A stretch of 64,000 bases of DNA from Clostridiales bacterium 1_7_47FAA (GCA_000155435.1 DS990262.1:85306-149305), one strand, 5' to 3'. Positions 51,059 to 60,094 are shown, numbered from the stretch's first letter. Program-made: numbers and translations. Notes: generated by a model not told the origin, from the sequence alone.

Positions 51059-52462
51059 ATGAGATTTAACAGATTGCATGAAGCCACAGGCTATATTGTC
51101 CCGACAGACTATACCCAGACCATAAGCCGTTATGCAGTGGAACTTTCTTATGATGACCTGCCAGAGGTGGTGCGTCTTAAGACAAAGCAGATTGTAATGC
51201 AGGCCATTGGTTCAGCCCTGGCAGCCAAAGATATATCTGTGTCAAAAAAAACCGAAACAATCTCCATATTGGGAAATAATGGAAACGGAGGGCCATGTAC
51301 ATCCTGGGGAACAGGCAGCAGCATGTCTTCTGTAAATGCAGCATTTGCTGCAGGCGTTAAATCGGATTTGCTGGGATGGGGGGAATGCTCTGACAGAGGA
51401 CATTTTTATTCAGTTATTGTTCCGGCAGCGTGGGTAGCAGCAGAGGAGCAGGGAAAGGGAGGAAGGGAGTTCCTGACCGCAGTGGTGGCTGCATATGAGG
51501 TGTGTACTAGGATAGCCAATGCAGTCCAGCCAGATAAAAGACACAAGAAAAATGGTTGGGGGGTTACTAGTTGGCCCATTTTCGGCGCTGTCATAGCCGC
51601 TGGGAAATTATATGACTTGGATGCCAGAGAAATGGATCAGGCCATTGGTCTGGCATGTGAGTGCAGTACCATACCCACAACTTACAGCTACACAAAGATG
51701 TCAGATTTCCTGCATTGTGAATATGGTAACCGGGCAAGGGATGGGATTCTAATTGCAAAATCCGTAAAAAAGGGAATTAATAATGCAAGGGATACCCTGG
51801 ATGAATCCAGCTGTTACAGCTGTGCAATGACAGATGAATGGAAACCGGAATATTATACGCAGGGTCTGGGTACCGATTATATGATTCTGGACACACGTTT
51901 AAAGCATTGGCCAGGATGCTGGAAGGCGCAGACTGCTTTGGATATTACATATAGACTGGTTAAGGAACAGGGAATTTGTGCCGGCCAGATAGCTGGAATG
52001 ACTGTTGAGACGGACTATGCCGGATGGGCAGAAGTGCCGGAAGAAGGATTCCGGTCCATCCTTCAGGCTGGGTTCTGCCTGTCTTATCTGCTGGCAGCAC
52101 TGTTGTATGTTCCGGAGCCGGCACAGTGGTACAACCGGGAAAATCTGGAGGACAGACAGTTGCTGGAGAAGGCGCGCAATATACGGATATTATCCGGGGA
52201 ACAGGTGGAGCCGGTATATCTGGATACAGTGCTGAAAGAAAAGGGGAATACGCTGGTTACCATAACAACCTGTGAAGGAGTTGTATACACGGGAGAGGGG
52301 GACAGTATGGCCTTTGAAGATAATGATACAGGTGCTGTGTTCCGAAAGCAGGTGCAGGGTGTTTCACCGGAATTTGCAGAATGCGCGGAAGTATCCCTGG
52401 AAGAGATTGAAGATTGTGATAATATTGCTGAGTTAAGGTGGATTCCAGGCGGTAAAAAGTGA
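51059..52462 (+). CDS. MmgE/PrpD-family protein, copy 2
   Basis: A 467-residue paralogue of the gene before it. It has TQTISRYAVELSYDDLPEVV RLKTKQIVMQAIGSALA, the loop DLLGWGECSDRGHFYSVIVP (where the first copy has DWEDCSWTGHPSC), and LDTRLKHWPGCWKAQTALDI. The active-site loop difference (SDRGH versus SWTGH) suggests a different substrate or stereochemistry. AGGAGG lies 9 bases before the ATG. Its stop is just before the start of the FAD oxidoreductase gene. Confidence 0.87.
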   Translation: MRFNRLHEATGYIVPTDYTQTISRYAVELSYDDLPEVVRLKTKQIVMQAIGSALAAKDISVSKKTETISILGNNGNGGPCTSWGTGSSMSSVNAAFAAGVKSDLLGWGECSDRGHFYSVIVPAAWVAAEEQGKGGREFLTAVVAAYEVCTRIANAVQPDKRHKKNGWGVTSWPIFGAVIAAGKLYDLDAREMDQAIGLACECSTIPTTYSYTKMSDFLHCEYGNRARDGILIAKSVKKGINNARDTLDESSCYSCAMTDEWKPEYYTQGLGTDYMILDTRLKHWPGCWKAQTALDITYRLVKEQGICAGQIAGMTVETDYAGWAEVPEEGFRSILQAGFCLSYLLAALLYVPEPAQWYNRENLEDRQLLEKARNIRILSGEQVEPVYLDTVLKEKGNTLVTITTCEGVVYTGEGDSMAFEDNDTGAVFRKQVQGVSPEFAECAEVSLEEIEDCDNIAELRWIPGGKK

Positions 52463-52482
52463 ATTTAATAAAAGGGGAGCAT

Positions 52483-53757
52483 ATGATGCTGAAAATAGCA
52501 ATCGTAGGTTTTGGTAATGCAGGTTTTCAGGCAGTTAAGGCAATACGCCAGTTGGGTAAGACTGCAGAGATACATGTATATAGTGATAAAAGTCTGCCTC
52601 CCTCCAATCCAATGCTGACGACTTATTATGTGAAGGAAAGCATTCCTTATGATGCAATGTTTCCATATGGCTTCATGAAACAGATTCAGGCAGAGTATGG
52701 TATTGTGTTCCATGCAGATACGCCTGTATATGCCATCGATGGTCCTAAAAGGGCCGTGTTATTCATGGATGGTTCCCGGGAAATATTTGACAGAATCTTA
52801 ATAGCAACAGGGGCATTGCCATTTCTGCCGTCAACCGGATGGGCAGGCCTTGAGCGTGTGATGGTCATGAGGACACCTGAGGATGCCTGCAGGTTAAAGG
52901 AGACACTGGATAAACAGGATATTAAGTCTATTTTGGTGGTAGGTGCGTCCATGATTGGAATTAAGATAGCGGAACTGGCCAGGCAGAGGGGAATACGCTG
53001 TACCATGGTTGACGGGGCACCGTATATGTTTCCTATGGCTGCATTTGAAAGCACTGCGGACCGGGTCCGGCAATTTTTGACTGATAAGGGAACGTTGCTT
53101 TCATTTTCTGCCCTATTGTCCGATATAAGGCAGGACTTTGGGAACCGGCTCACGGCTGTGATGAAAGATGGGAGGACATTTACTGCAGATATTATTCTGG
53201 TATGTATTGGAACCAGGGCTAATACGGCGTGTATCAGGGATGATTCCATTAAAGTAAACAGAGGGATTTTAGTTGACAGCAGGATGATGACGAACTGTGA
53301 AGGTGTATATGCTGCAGGAGACTGTTCAGAAGGATATGAGCTTCAGTCGGGGATACCCAAGATAATCGGGCTGTGGGCCAATGCGGGATATCAGGGACGG
53401 ACGGCCGGCATTAATATGGCTGGGGGACAGGAAACATTCAAGCACGGGCTGCTATGCAACATCAGTCATTTTATGGGAATGGATTTTATTGGCATGGGTG
53501 ATGCGTCCGGGCTTGATGAACAGGATGAGGTATATGAATATGAGAAAGGAAGCCTGTATCTAAAGGCTGTGAAGAGAAATGGAACCATAAAGTGCATTAA
53601 CATGCTGGACGGTGCCCCTGTCAGTGGTATTATTAAAAATTATTTCATGAAAATACTGGACGGACGTGTTGGGGGAATGGATATGCAGCTGTATGGAATA
53701 TTGGTGGGAGCGGGAATACCAGGGGAGTTCATAGGGTTCATGGGAGGTAAATGCTGA
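52483..53757 (+). CDS. FAD-dependent NAD(P)H oxidoreductase (pyridine nucleotide-disulfide oxidoreductase fold)
   Basis: A 424-residue flavoprotein. FAD-binding IAIVGFGNAGFQAVKAIRQL lies at the N-terminus, RILIATGALPFLPS near 105, the NAD(P)H motif ILVVGASMIGIKIAELARQR near 150, and GVYAAGDCSEGYEL near 275. No CxxxxC redox-active disulfide or SFXXC peroxidatic Cys is visible, so it is not a classic disulfide reductase and more likely passes electrons to a partner. A better start than the overlapping GTG is the ATG at 52483 with AAAAGGGGAG before it. It overlaps the molybdoenzyme start by a few bases, so it is probably its NADH-side electron donor. Confidence 0.85.
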   Translation: MMLKIAIVGFGNAGFQAVKAIRQLGKTAEIHVYSDKSLPPSNPMLTTYYVKESIPYDAMFPYGFMKQIQAEYGIVFHADTPVYAIDGPKRAVLFMDGSREIFDRILIATGALPFLPSTGWAGLERVMVMRTPEDACRLKETLDKQDIKSILVVGASMIGIKIAELARQRGIRCTMVDGAPYMFPMAAFESTADRVRQFLTDKGTLLSFSALLSDIRQDFGNRLTAVMKDGRTFTADIILVCIGTRANTACIRDDSIKVNRGILVDSRMMTNCEGVYAAGDCSEGYELQSGIPKIIGLWANAGYQGRTAGINMAGGQETFKHGLLCNISHFMGMDFIGMGDASGLDEQDEVYEYEKGSLYLKAVKRNGTIKCINMLDGAPVSGIIKNYFMKILDGRVGGMDMQLYGILVGAGIPGEFIGFMGGKC

Positions 53758-55931
53758 TGTATTCGAGGGAGGAACTTATAAAGGCCAAGATACCCTGTAA
53801 AGAAACCGGGATAGAGGTCAAAAAAGGGATGTGTGCCATATGTTCACCGGGCAATCACTGCGGACTTGATGTATACGTCAGGGATGGCAGGATACTGAAG
53901 GTGGAGGGAACAAAAGAGCATCCGTTTAACCAGGGGTACATCTGTACCAAGGGTGCGATGAATAAAGAGTATGTTTACCGGAAGGACCGGATTAAGACAC
54001 CTTTGCGCAGGGTTGGACAGAGGGGGGAAGGGATTTTCAAACCAATTACCTGGGAAGAAGCATATAGTGAAATTGCGGAAAAACTAAATGGGATTAAGGA
54101 TAGATATGGGGCTGATTCGGTTGCATTTACCAGCGGGTATTGTAAATGGTACCGTCCTTACTATCACAGGTTTGTCTATGCATTTGGCTCCTGTAATTTT
54201 TCTACAGATGACTGCAGCTGTTATCGTGCCAGTGTACTGGCTGGAGCCTGCACCTGTGCAAGGGATTCCAGGCCGGATAATAAGAATGCAGGTACATTCC
54301 TGGGGTGGGCGTGGAGTGGGGCTTATTCCAATCATTTAAGCTACAGGGGAGTGCAGGCACTGAAGGAGAGAGGAGGGAAGGTAATAATTGTGGATCCAAG
54401 GATAACGCCGGCCTCTGAACACCTTGCAGATATCTTCCTTCAAATCAATCCGGGAACAGACGCAGCCCTGGCATTAGGGATGGCAAAAATCATACTTGAC
54501 CATGGATGGGAAGATAGGGAATATATTGATAAATATACATATGGGTATAAGGCTTTCGCTGAGAGGGTAAAGGGATGGAACCTGGAAAAGGTGGCTGAAA
54601 TCACAGGACTGAATCCGGCAGACATTATGGAGGCCACAAGGATTTATGCAACCAACGGTCCTGCGTCCTGTAACATACCTGCCTCAGCCCTGGCTCACGA
54701 AATAAACGGATTCCAGGACATGCGCGCATTCCTATGCCTTCAGGCCCTTCTTGGAAACATTGACAGAAAGGGAGGCAATGTACCTGAAGTACAGAATACT
54801 TACTTGAATAGAAATGCCAACTTTGCTGCAAAGGAGTCGGAATATTACATGGAAAATGCTCCCGACCTTACACGGATGATAGCATATGATAGATTTCCAA
54901 TCTGGTCAAAATTCTGTCATGAATTTCAGGCCATGGCTTTGGCAGATGCCATATTGGATGAGGATCCATATCCAATAAAGGCCATATATGGGGTTGGGAT
55001 GAATTTCAAAATGTATCCGCAGACGGAAAAATTGGTAAAAGCTCTGGATAATATAGATTTTTTTGTTAATACAGATTTATTTATGTCTTATACCTGTAAG
55101 TATGCAGATATTGTACTGCCATGCTGTTCGTCCCTGGAGAGAGGGGAGTTTAAAGTATATCCAGGCGGATACGGGGTTTACACTGACCCTGTAATAGAAC
55201 CTTTGTACCAATCCAAATCCGATACGGATATTCTCTGTGAACTTGCCAATTACATGGAGCTTCCGGATGAACTTTTAAGAAAGGGGTATGAAGCATCCAT
55301 AGACTACATTATGGATGGCTGCGGACTGACTGTGGCAGATTTTAAAAAGACTCCGGGAATTCCACAAAAAATGCCTGGCGCCAAGCCCTGTCCTCCGGGA
55401 TATTGGCTGGAGAAAGGATTTCCAACCCCCAGCGGTAAGATTGAATTTTATTCCCAGACCATTGCTGAATATGAGAAAGACTTTGGCCTTGACCCGCTGC
55501 CGGACTATATACCGCCACTTTCAGATGATGAAGATGAAGCTTACTCTAAGGAGTATCCATTCATGCTGTGTTCAGGTACCAGACTTCCACATACCATACA
55601 CAGCAGGCTTCATGAAGTCAGTTGGTCCCGCTACATCCGCAGGGAACCTTTGGTAGAAATCCATGAAAAAGATGCAGGAATCCTGGGAATAGGAGAGGGT
55701 GACCGTGTGGAACTGTATAGCCCGTATGGATGCATTGCGGCAAAAGCCATGCTGACAGCCAAGATACATGAAGGAACCCTTCAGATAGGACATGGCTATA
55801 CAGAAGCTAATTCCAGTATATTAATGAGTGATAGGCATCTGGATCCATATTCGGGTTTTCCGGGATATAAAGTAATGAGATGCAGCATCAGAAAGGCGGG
55901 AAAGGATATTGAAAAAGCGGATTGTATTTGA
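53751..55931 (+). CDS. Molybdopterin-dependent oxidoreductase, DMSO-reductase family
   Basis: A 726-residue molybdenum (or tungsten) bis-MGD enzyme. The N-terminal 4Fe-4S site has Cys28, Cys31, Cys37 and Cys65 (CX2CX5CX27C). The likely Mo ligand lies in the segment DDCSCYRASVLAGACTCARD, candidate Cys157. MGD-binding stretches include RGVQALKERGGKVIIVDPRI, NFKMYPQTEKLVKALDNIDF FVNTDLFMSYTCKYADIVLP and the C-terminal MLCSGTRLPHTIHSRLHEVS and HGYTEANSSI. No twin-arginine signal, so it is cytoplasmic. It is co-transcribed with an FAD reductase and an FeS protein and probably reduces (or oxidises) an organic substrate, such as dehydroxylating an acid from the same island. Known gut catechol dehydroxylases belong to this family. 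Confidence 0.9.
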   Translation: MLMYSREELIKAKIPCKETGIEVKKGMCAICSPGNHCGLDVYVRDGRILKVEGTKEHPFNQGYICTKGAMNKEYVYRKDRIKTPLRRVGQRGEGIFKPITWEEAYSEIAEKLNGIKDRYGADSVAFTSGYCKWYRPYYHRFVYAFGSCNFSTDDCSCYRASVLAGACTCARDSRPDNKNAGTFLGWAWSGAYSNHLSYRGVQALKERGGKVIIVDPRITPASEHLADIFLQINPGTDAALALGMAKIILDHGWEDREYIDKYTYGYKAFAERVKGWNLEKVAEITGLNPADIMEATRIYATNGPASCNIPASALAHEINGFQDMRAFLCLQALLGNIDRKGGNVPEVQNTYLNRNANFAAKESEYYMENAPDLTRMIAYDRFPIWSKFCHEFQAMALADAILDEDPYPIKAIYGVGMNFKMYPQTEKLVKALDNIDFFVNTDLFMSYTCKYADIVLPCCSSLERGEFKVYPGGYGVYTDPVIEPLYQSKSDTDILCELANYMELPDELLRKGYEASIDYIMDGCGLTVADFKKTPGIPQKMPGAKPCPPGYWLEKGFPTPSGKIEFYSQTIAEYEKDFGLDPLPDYIPPLSDDEDEAYSKEYPFMLCSGTRLPHTIHSRLHEVSWSRYIRREPLVEIHEKDAGILGIGEGDRVELYSPYGCIAAKAMLTAKIHEGTLQIGHGYTEANSSILMSDRHLDPYSGFPGYKVMRCSIRKAGKDIEKADCI

Positions 55932-56436
55932 TGCATCAAAATGTGTTGCCTGTCACGCTTGTACCATAGCGTGCATTGATCAGAATGATACGGCTGTGGA
56001 GAACGGGGAACAGGCCATGAGAAATGCCTACAACCTGGAGATGAAGGATGATTCCGGACAGACCCGGTTTGTATTCTTTTCCACGGCGTGTATGCATTGC
56101 CAGGATGCACCGTGTATCATGGCATGTCCGGTGGGATGTCTGTATAAGTCAAATAAGACAGGTATGACTGTTTATGATAATACAAATTGCATTGGGTGCA
56201 GAAGCTGCGGTATGGCCTGCCCCTTTGGCGCTCCCAGATACCGTCCCAGTGATGGAAAGATGGTGAAATGCGATGGCTGTCATATCCGGGTGGAATATGG
56301 AATGGAGCCGGCCTGCGTACGCGCCTGTGCATTTGGGGCTCTTCGGCTGGTTACGGAGGAGGAATACCAGGAAATGATTTATGGTAAGGCCAAAAATTCC
56401 ATGCTTCAGGCAATGGGAGTGGTGGGCGGTGCCTAA
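55909..56436 (+). CDS. 4Fe-4S dicluster electron-transfer protein, PsrB/DmsB-like
   Basis: A 175-residue ferredoxin-type subunit with four Cys clusters: CVACHACTIACIDQND, CMHCQDAPCIMACPVGCLY, CIGCRSCGMACPFGAPRYRP and CDGCHIRVEYGMEPACVRAC, enough for four 4Fe-4S clusters. It resembles the electron-transfer subunits of polysulfide or DMSO reductases. The start is a TTG inside the molybdoenzyme gene (23-base overlap) preceded by AAAGGA. It carries electrons between the flavoprotein and the Mo enzyme. No membrane anchor subunit follows, so the complex is likely soluble. Confidence 0.9.
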   Translation: MKKRIVFDASKCVACHACTIACIDQNDTAVENGEQAMRNAYNLEMKDDSGQTRFVFFSTACMHCQDAPCIMACPVGCLYKSNKTGMTVYDNTNCIGCRSCGMACPFGAPRYRPSDGKMVKCDGCHIRVEYGMEPACVRACAFGALRLVTEEEYQEMIYGKAKNSMLQAMGVVGGA

Positions 56437-56498
56437 TCCATTCTAAAATCAGTAGCAGTATAAGTATGAAAACTGTCTGCTGATTACAGTATAAATAC

Positions 56499-56540
56499 AA
56501 AAAGCCGAAAATCCTGAAAATTCAAGGTTTCCGGCTTTTT
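56499..56540. terminator. Terminator shared by FeS operon and tRNA-Arg
   Basis: AAAAAGCCG (56499-56507) pairs with CGGCTTTTT (56532-56540) with extra inner pairs. On the minus strand it lies just after the 3' end of the tRNA-Arg fragment, so it was the tRNA terminator as well. Confidence 0.75.
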
Positions 56541-56543
56541 CCT

Positions 56544-56584
56544 GTTCCTGAGCGGATTCGAACCGCTGGCCTTCCGCTTAGGAG
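56544..56584 (-). other. 3' half of tRNA-Arg(CCU): attachment-site remnant
   Basis: On the minus strand the sequence runs from anticodon loop CTCCTAA through the anticodon-stem 3' strand, a short variable loop, T arm AGCGG-TTCGAAT-CCGCT and acceptor CAGGAAC. At 56585 it stops matching a tRNA: the 5' anticodon-stem strand and everything before are missing. It is thus a target-site core left by site-specific integration. Confidence 0.75.
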
Positions 56585-56939
56585 ATGGACCCAGTGCATA
56601 TATTCCCTATCAACAGGGATAAAGAAAATGCAGTTATATCAAGGCTTTTCTCCATGTTCTCTATAAACCTTGTACAAGCAAAATCAAGCAAAAACAAAGG
56701 ATTTTAGCCCCCTATTGTTTGCACTCTGTTTGCAAAGGCGCGAAATTTGGCGTTAGCCAAAAGTTCAATTCCCGTCGAGACTTAATTATATTCATGGTAT
56801 CGTGGACATAGTTTACCATACATAGAGGTTCATTACAAGAGGTATTGAGCCAGTGAAAGTGCCTGTTTTATCTTTCTCAGGAAAGGTAAAGCAGGCACTT
56901 TTTTTCATATCTAAACTTAGAAAGAAATGAGGTGAAATC
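56585..56939. other. Left end of the element with a terminator-like leader before parA
   Basis: No gene is supported here. A very stable hairpin AAAGTGCCTG...CAGGCACTTT with a T-run (56856-56905) lies 35 bases before the parA start and probably shields the element from outside transcription or attenuates parA. At 56761-56790 there is a short T-loop-like motif GTTCAATTCCCGTCGAGACT that may be a second tRNA scrap. Confidence 0.6.
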
Positions 56940-57761
56940 ATGAATACACAGATTATTGCCATAGCCAACCAAAAAGGTGGTGTCGGCAAAACAACCACTT
57001 GTGCCAATCTTGGAATTGGTCTGGCGCAGTCCGGGAAGAAAGTCCTTCTGATTGACGGAGACCCACAGGGAAGCCTGACCATCAGCTTGGGCAATCCTCA
57101 GCCTGATAAGCTGCCCTTTACACTGTCAGACGCTATGGGCCGTATTTTGATGGATGAACCAATTCGTCCCGGCGAGGGTATCCTGCACCACCCTGAGGGC
57201 GTAGACCTGATGCCTGCGGACATCCAGCTATCTGGTATGGAGGTATCTCTGGTAAACGCTATGAGCCGAGAAACCATTCTGCGACAATATCTGGACACGC
57301 TGAAGGGGCAATACTCCCATATCCTTATTGATTGCCAGCCCTCCCTGGGTATGCTTACGGTCAATGCACTGGCTGCCGCTAATAGGGTTATAATCCCCGT
57401 CCAGGCAGAGTATCTTCCAGCTAAAGGTTTGGAGCAGCTTTTGCAAACTATCAATAAGGTTCGCAGACAAATCAATCCCAAGCTGCAAATTGATGGGATT
57501 CTGCTGACGATGGTAGACAGCCGAACCAATTTTGCCAAAGAAATCTCCGCTCTTCTGCGCGAAACCTATGGCAGTAAGATCAAGGTGTTTACATCAGAAA
57601 TTCCTCATTCTGTCAGGGCTAAAGAAATCAGTGCTGAAGGAAAAAGCATTTATGCCCATGATCCTAATGGCAAAGTGGCTGAGGGCTACAAAAATCTGAC
57701 GAAGGAGGTATTGAAACTTGAAAAGCAGCGCGAAAAAAATAGAGCTGGCCTCAGTAGATGA
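56940..57761 (+). CDS. parA: ParA-family partition ATPase
   Basis: A 273-residue deviant-Walker ATPase (Soj/ParA). The Walker A motif NQKGGVGKTTTCANLGIGLA is at 10-29, Walker A' LLIDGDPQGSLT near 40, and Walker B HILIDCQPSLGMLTVNALAA near 125. It has no N-terminal HTH, as in the short Soj type. It works with the following ParB to stabilise the excised circular element. The parB start lies inside its 3' end (44-base overlap). Confidence 0.92.
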   Translation: MNTQIIAIANQKGGVGKTTTCANLGIGLAQSGKKVLLIDGDPQGSLTISLGNPQPDKLPFTLSDAMGRILMDEPIRPGEGILHHPEGVDLMPADIQLSGMEVSLVNAMSRETILRQYLDTLKGQYSHILIDCQPSLGMLTVNALAAANRVIIPVQAEYLPAKGLEQLLQTINKVRRQINPKLQIDGILLTMVDSRTNFAKEISALLRETYGSKIKVFTSEIPHSVRAKEISAEGKSIYAHDPNGKVAEGYKNLTKEVLKLEKQREKNRAGLSR

Positions 57762-58647
57762 CCTGTTTTCTACAGAAGAAAGTCGGCAAGACGAGCAACT
57801 GGAAAAAATTCAGGAAATTCCCCTATCTGAACTGCATCCGTTCAAGGATCACCCCTTCAAGGTCAAGGATGATGATGCAATGATAGAAACCGCAGACAGC
57901 ATCAAAAAGTATGGTGTGTTGGTTCCTGCGATTGCCAGACCACTGCCTGATGGCGGTTATGAGCTGGTAGCCGGTCACAGACGCCGCAGAGCCAGCGAAT
58001 TGGCCGGAAAAGAAACCATGCCTGTCATTGTGCGCGACTTGGATGACGATGCTGCCACAATTATTATGGTTGACAGCAATTTGCAGCGAGAAAATCTGCT
58101 CCCCAGTGAAAGGGCTTTTGCCTACAAAATGAAGCTGGAAGCCATTAAACATCAAGGAGCAAGAACAGACCTGACTTCTGTTCAAGTTGAACAGAAGTTG
58201 AGCGCCAGAGACCAGGTGGCAAAAGAAGCCGGTGAACGAAGCGGTATCCAGGTAATGCGATATGTTCGTTTGACTGAACTGATTCCAGAGCTTTTGGATA
58301 TGGTGGATGAAAAGAAAATCGCATTTAACCCAGCCTATGAACTCTCTTTTTTGAAACCGGACGAACAGCAAATGCTGGTGGAAACAATGGACTATGAGCA
58401 GGCTACCCCTTCTCTCTCTCAGGCTCAGCGAATGAAAAAGTTCAGCCAGGAAGGGAAATTGTCAGAAGATGTGATGCTTGCCATCATGTCAGAGGAAAAA
58501 AAGGGTGATCTGGATAAAGTGACCTTGAGCAGCGATACCTTACGAAAGTATTTCCCCAAAAGCTATACACCGGCCAAAATGCAGGAAACCATTATTAAAC
58601 TGCTGGAACAATGGCAGAAAAAACGCCAACGAGATCAGGAACGATGA
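57718..58647 (+). CDS. parB: ParB-family partition protein
   Basis: A 309-residue ParB/Noc-like protein. The N-terminal CTPase/nuclease-like domain has IPLSELHPFKDHPFKVKDDD and ELVAGHRRRRASELAGKETM with the GxxRxxA/S box; HTH region about 165-200 (SARDQVAKEAGERSGIQVMR YVRLTELIPEL). TTG start with GGAGG 10 bases upstream. It binds parS-like sites and ParA; I could not identify parS. The coupled overlap with parA is usual for ICE modules. Confidence 0.9.
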   Translation: MKSSAKKIELASVDDLFSTEESRQDEQLEKIQEIPLSELHPFKDHPFKVKDDDAMIETADSIKKYGVLVPAIARPLPDGGYELVAGHRRRRASELAGKETMPVIVRDLDDDAATIIMVDSNLQRENLLPSERAFAYKMKLEAIKHQGARTDLTSVQVEQKLSARDQVAKEAGERSGIQVMRYVRLTELIPELLDMVDEKKIAFNPAYELSFLKPDEQQMLVETMDYEQATPSLSQAQRMKKFSQEGKLSEDVMLAIMSEEKKGDLDKVTLSSDTLRKYFPKSYTPAKMQETIIKLLEQWQKKRQRDQER

Positions 58648-58658
58648 AGGGAGAGCCT

Positions 58659-58931
58659 ATGAAAGATATTGCAGCAAGGGAACTGAAAGGCCACAACATT
58701 CTTGCAGTGGAGCGATTTTGGGACAGCACTTTCTGGATGATTGAGTTTACTGTCTTGCGCCCTACTGCTTATGGAGAACCTGGTGACGAAATGAGGCTTT
58801 TTCTCACAGAGGACGGGTATCAGTCAGCTCTGCAAAGCCAGCAGCGTCGAGAAATCAAAATTAAGAGATATGCCCATGTTATTGAGGGGCATATCCTCGA
58901 CTTCAAGCCTAAAAAACACCGTCGTTCATAA
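58659..58931 (+). CDS. Small conserved ICE protein, paralogue of the 60922 product
   Basis: A 90-residue protein of unknown function, starting MKDIAARELKGHNILAVERF. Its C-terminal half, RLFLTEDGYQSALQSQQRRE IKIKRYAHVIEGHILD, is clearly like that of the product at 60922-61233 (RLFLSDKGYEKALDSQAKGQ IKILSHAKVRNGDLLY), so the element holds two paralogues. It begins 11 bases after parB with GGGAGAG upstream. It is soluble with no known motif; it is probably an ICE accessory protein. Confidence 0.7.
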   Translation: MKDIAARELKGHNILAVERFWDSTFWMIEFTVLRPTAYGEPGDEMRLFLTEDGYQSALQSQQRREIKIKRYAHVIEGHILDFKPKKHRRS

Positions 58932-58953
58932 CCGATACAACGAAAGGAAAGGA

Positions 58954-59148
58954 ATGAATATGTGTACTGTAAGAGAAATCCGAGAAGCTATTCAAGAAGA
59001 TTGCCGCTCACAGCGTGATATGGAATCCACCGAGATTGACCGTGTTTTTCAAACCTTACCATTTTCTCAGGAAAGGGATCTGTTTGATAAACCACCAATG
59101 CCAAAACGCCCCTACCGACGCAAGAAAAAAGATACAGACAGACCCTAA
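58954..59148 (+). CDS. Small ICE hypothetical protein
   Basis: A roughly 64-residue soluble protein: acidic-basic helix (CTVREIREAIQEDCRSQRDM ESTEIDRVFQ) and a very basic C-terminus (KRPYRRKKKDTDRP) that could contact nucleic acid. GGAAAGGA lies before the two candidate starts (58954 and 58960). It sits in the row of small genes between parB and the replication gene. Function not recognised. Confidence 0.6.
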   Translation: MNMCTVREIREAIQEDCRSQRDMESTEIDRVFQTLPFSQERDLFDKPPMPKRPYRRKKKDTDRP

Positions 59149-59215
59149 CCGCTGCCACAATTCTTTTATGAATTGCGGCTTTTTTCATACCTGAGAAATG
59201 AAAGGAGTGAAGTAA

Positions 59216-60094
59216 ATGGCTGTTTTTCGTGTAGAACGCACTGGCGATTACACGGTTATGAGCAATTTTCATCTAAAAGACAAACGACTTTCTTTGAAGG
59301 CAAAGGGTCTCTTGTCGCAAATGTTATCTCTGCCTGATGACTGGGATTATACGCTGTCAGGACTCAGCTATATCAATCGAGAAAGCAAAGATGCAATCCG
59401 CTCTGCTGTCAATGAGCTTGAAACAGCCGGATACATTCGGCGCAGACAGACAACTGATGCTTCTGGTAAATTCGCAGCCAATGAGTATACCATTTTTGAG
59501 CGTCCCATCGAGGGAGAACCGATGTTGGATAAGCCGTTGTCGGAAAACCCGATAACGGTAAACCCGTCAGCGGTAAATCCGTTACCGGAAAATCCAACAC
59601 AATTAAATACTAAGAAATCAAATACCCAAAAACAAAATACTCATGGATCAAATACCGATTCCATTCCCTTCCGGGAAACAGCGGCGGTAATACCGCCGGA
59701 ACGGAAAGGAAGGGATGCGATGTCTGTCACAGAGATAGAAAATTATCGGGAATTGATTTTGGAGAATATCGAGTATGATTGTCTGAAGCAGCGTTATCCT
59801 CTCTACCTGGATGACCTGAATGAGATCGTAGAGCTGTTGGTAGAAACGGTCTGTGCCAAACGAAAGACCACCCGGATCTCTGGTGCGGACTTTCCTCATG
59901 AAATTGTACGCTCCCGCTTTTTGAAGCTGGACAGCTCTCACATCGAGTTTGTCATGGACTGTCTGCAAAAGAACACCACCCAGGTACACAACATCAAGCA
60001 GTACCTGCTTGCAGTGCTGTTCAACGCTCCTACCACCATGAATAACCACTACACTTCACTGGTAAATCACGATATGCACGCAGGCGGCTGGTAA
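59216..60094 (+). CDS. DUF6017/DnaD-like replication initiation protein with N-terminal winged HTH
   Basis: A 292-residue protein. Residues 1-95 form a replisome-organiser-type winged HTH (VMSNFHLKDKRLSLKAKGLL SQMLSLPDDWDYTLSGLSYI NRESKDAIRSAVNELE). Residues about 105-145 are a low-complexity Asn/Pro/Thr linker with near repeats (ENPITVNPSAVNPLPENP). The C-terminal 170-292 is the DUF6017 domain (SVTEIENYRELILENIEYDC, ending HYTSLVNHDMHAGGW). Such proteins are standard in Tn1549-like elements and are thought to start replication of the circular form. Confidence 0.82.
   Translation: MAVFRVERTGDYTVMSNFHLKDKRLSLKAKGLLSQMLSLPDDWDYTLSGLSYINRESKDAIRSAVNELETAGYIRRRQTTDASGKFAANEYTIFERPIEGEPMLDKPLSENPITVNPSAVNPLPENPTQLNTKKSNTQKQNTHGSNTDSIPFRETAAVIPPERKGRDAMSVTEIENYRELILENIEYDCLKQRYPLYLDDLNEIVELLVETVCAKRKTTRISGADFPHEIVRSRFLKLDSSHIEFVMDCLQKNTTQVHNIKQYLLAVLFNAPTTMNNHYTSLVNHDMHAGGW

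Noticed and set aside
52459-52482. GTG start of the FAD oxidoreductase overlapping the MmgE/PrpD stop
   Set aside because: AAAAGGGGAG sits correctly for the ATG at 52483 and the flavin motif begins directly after that start.
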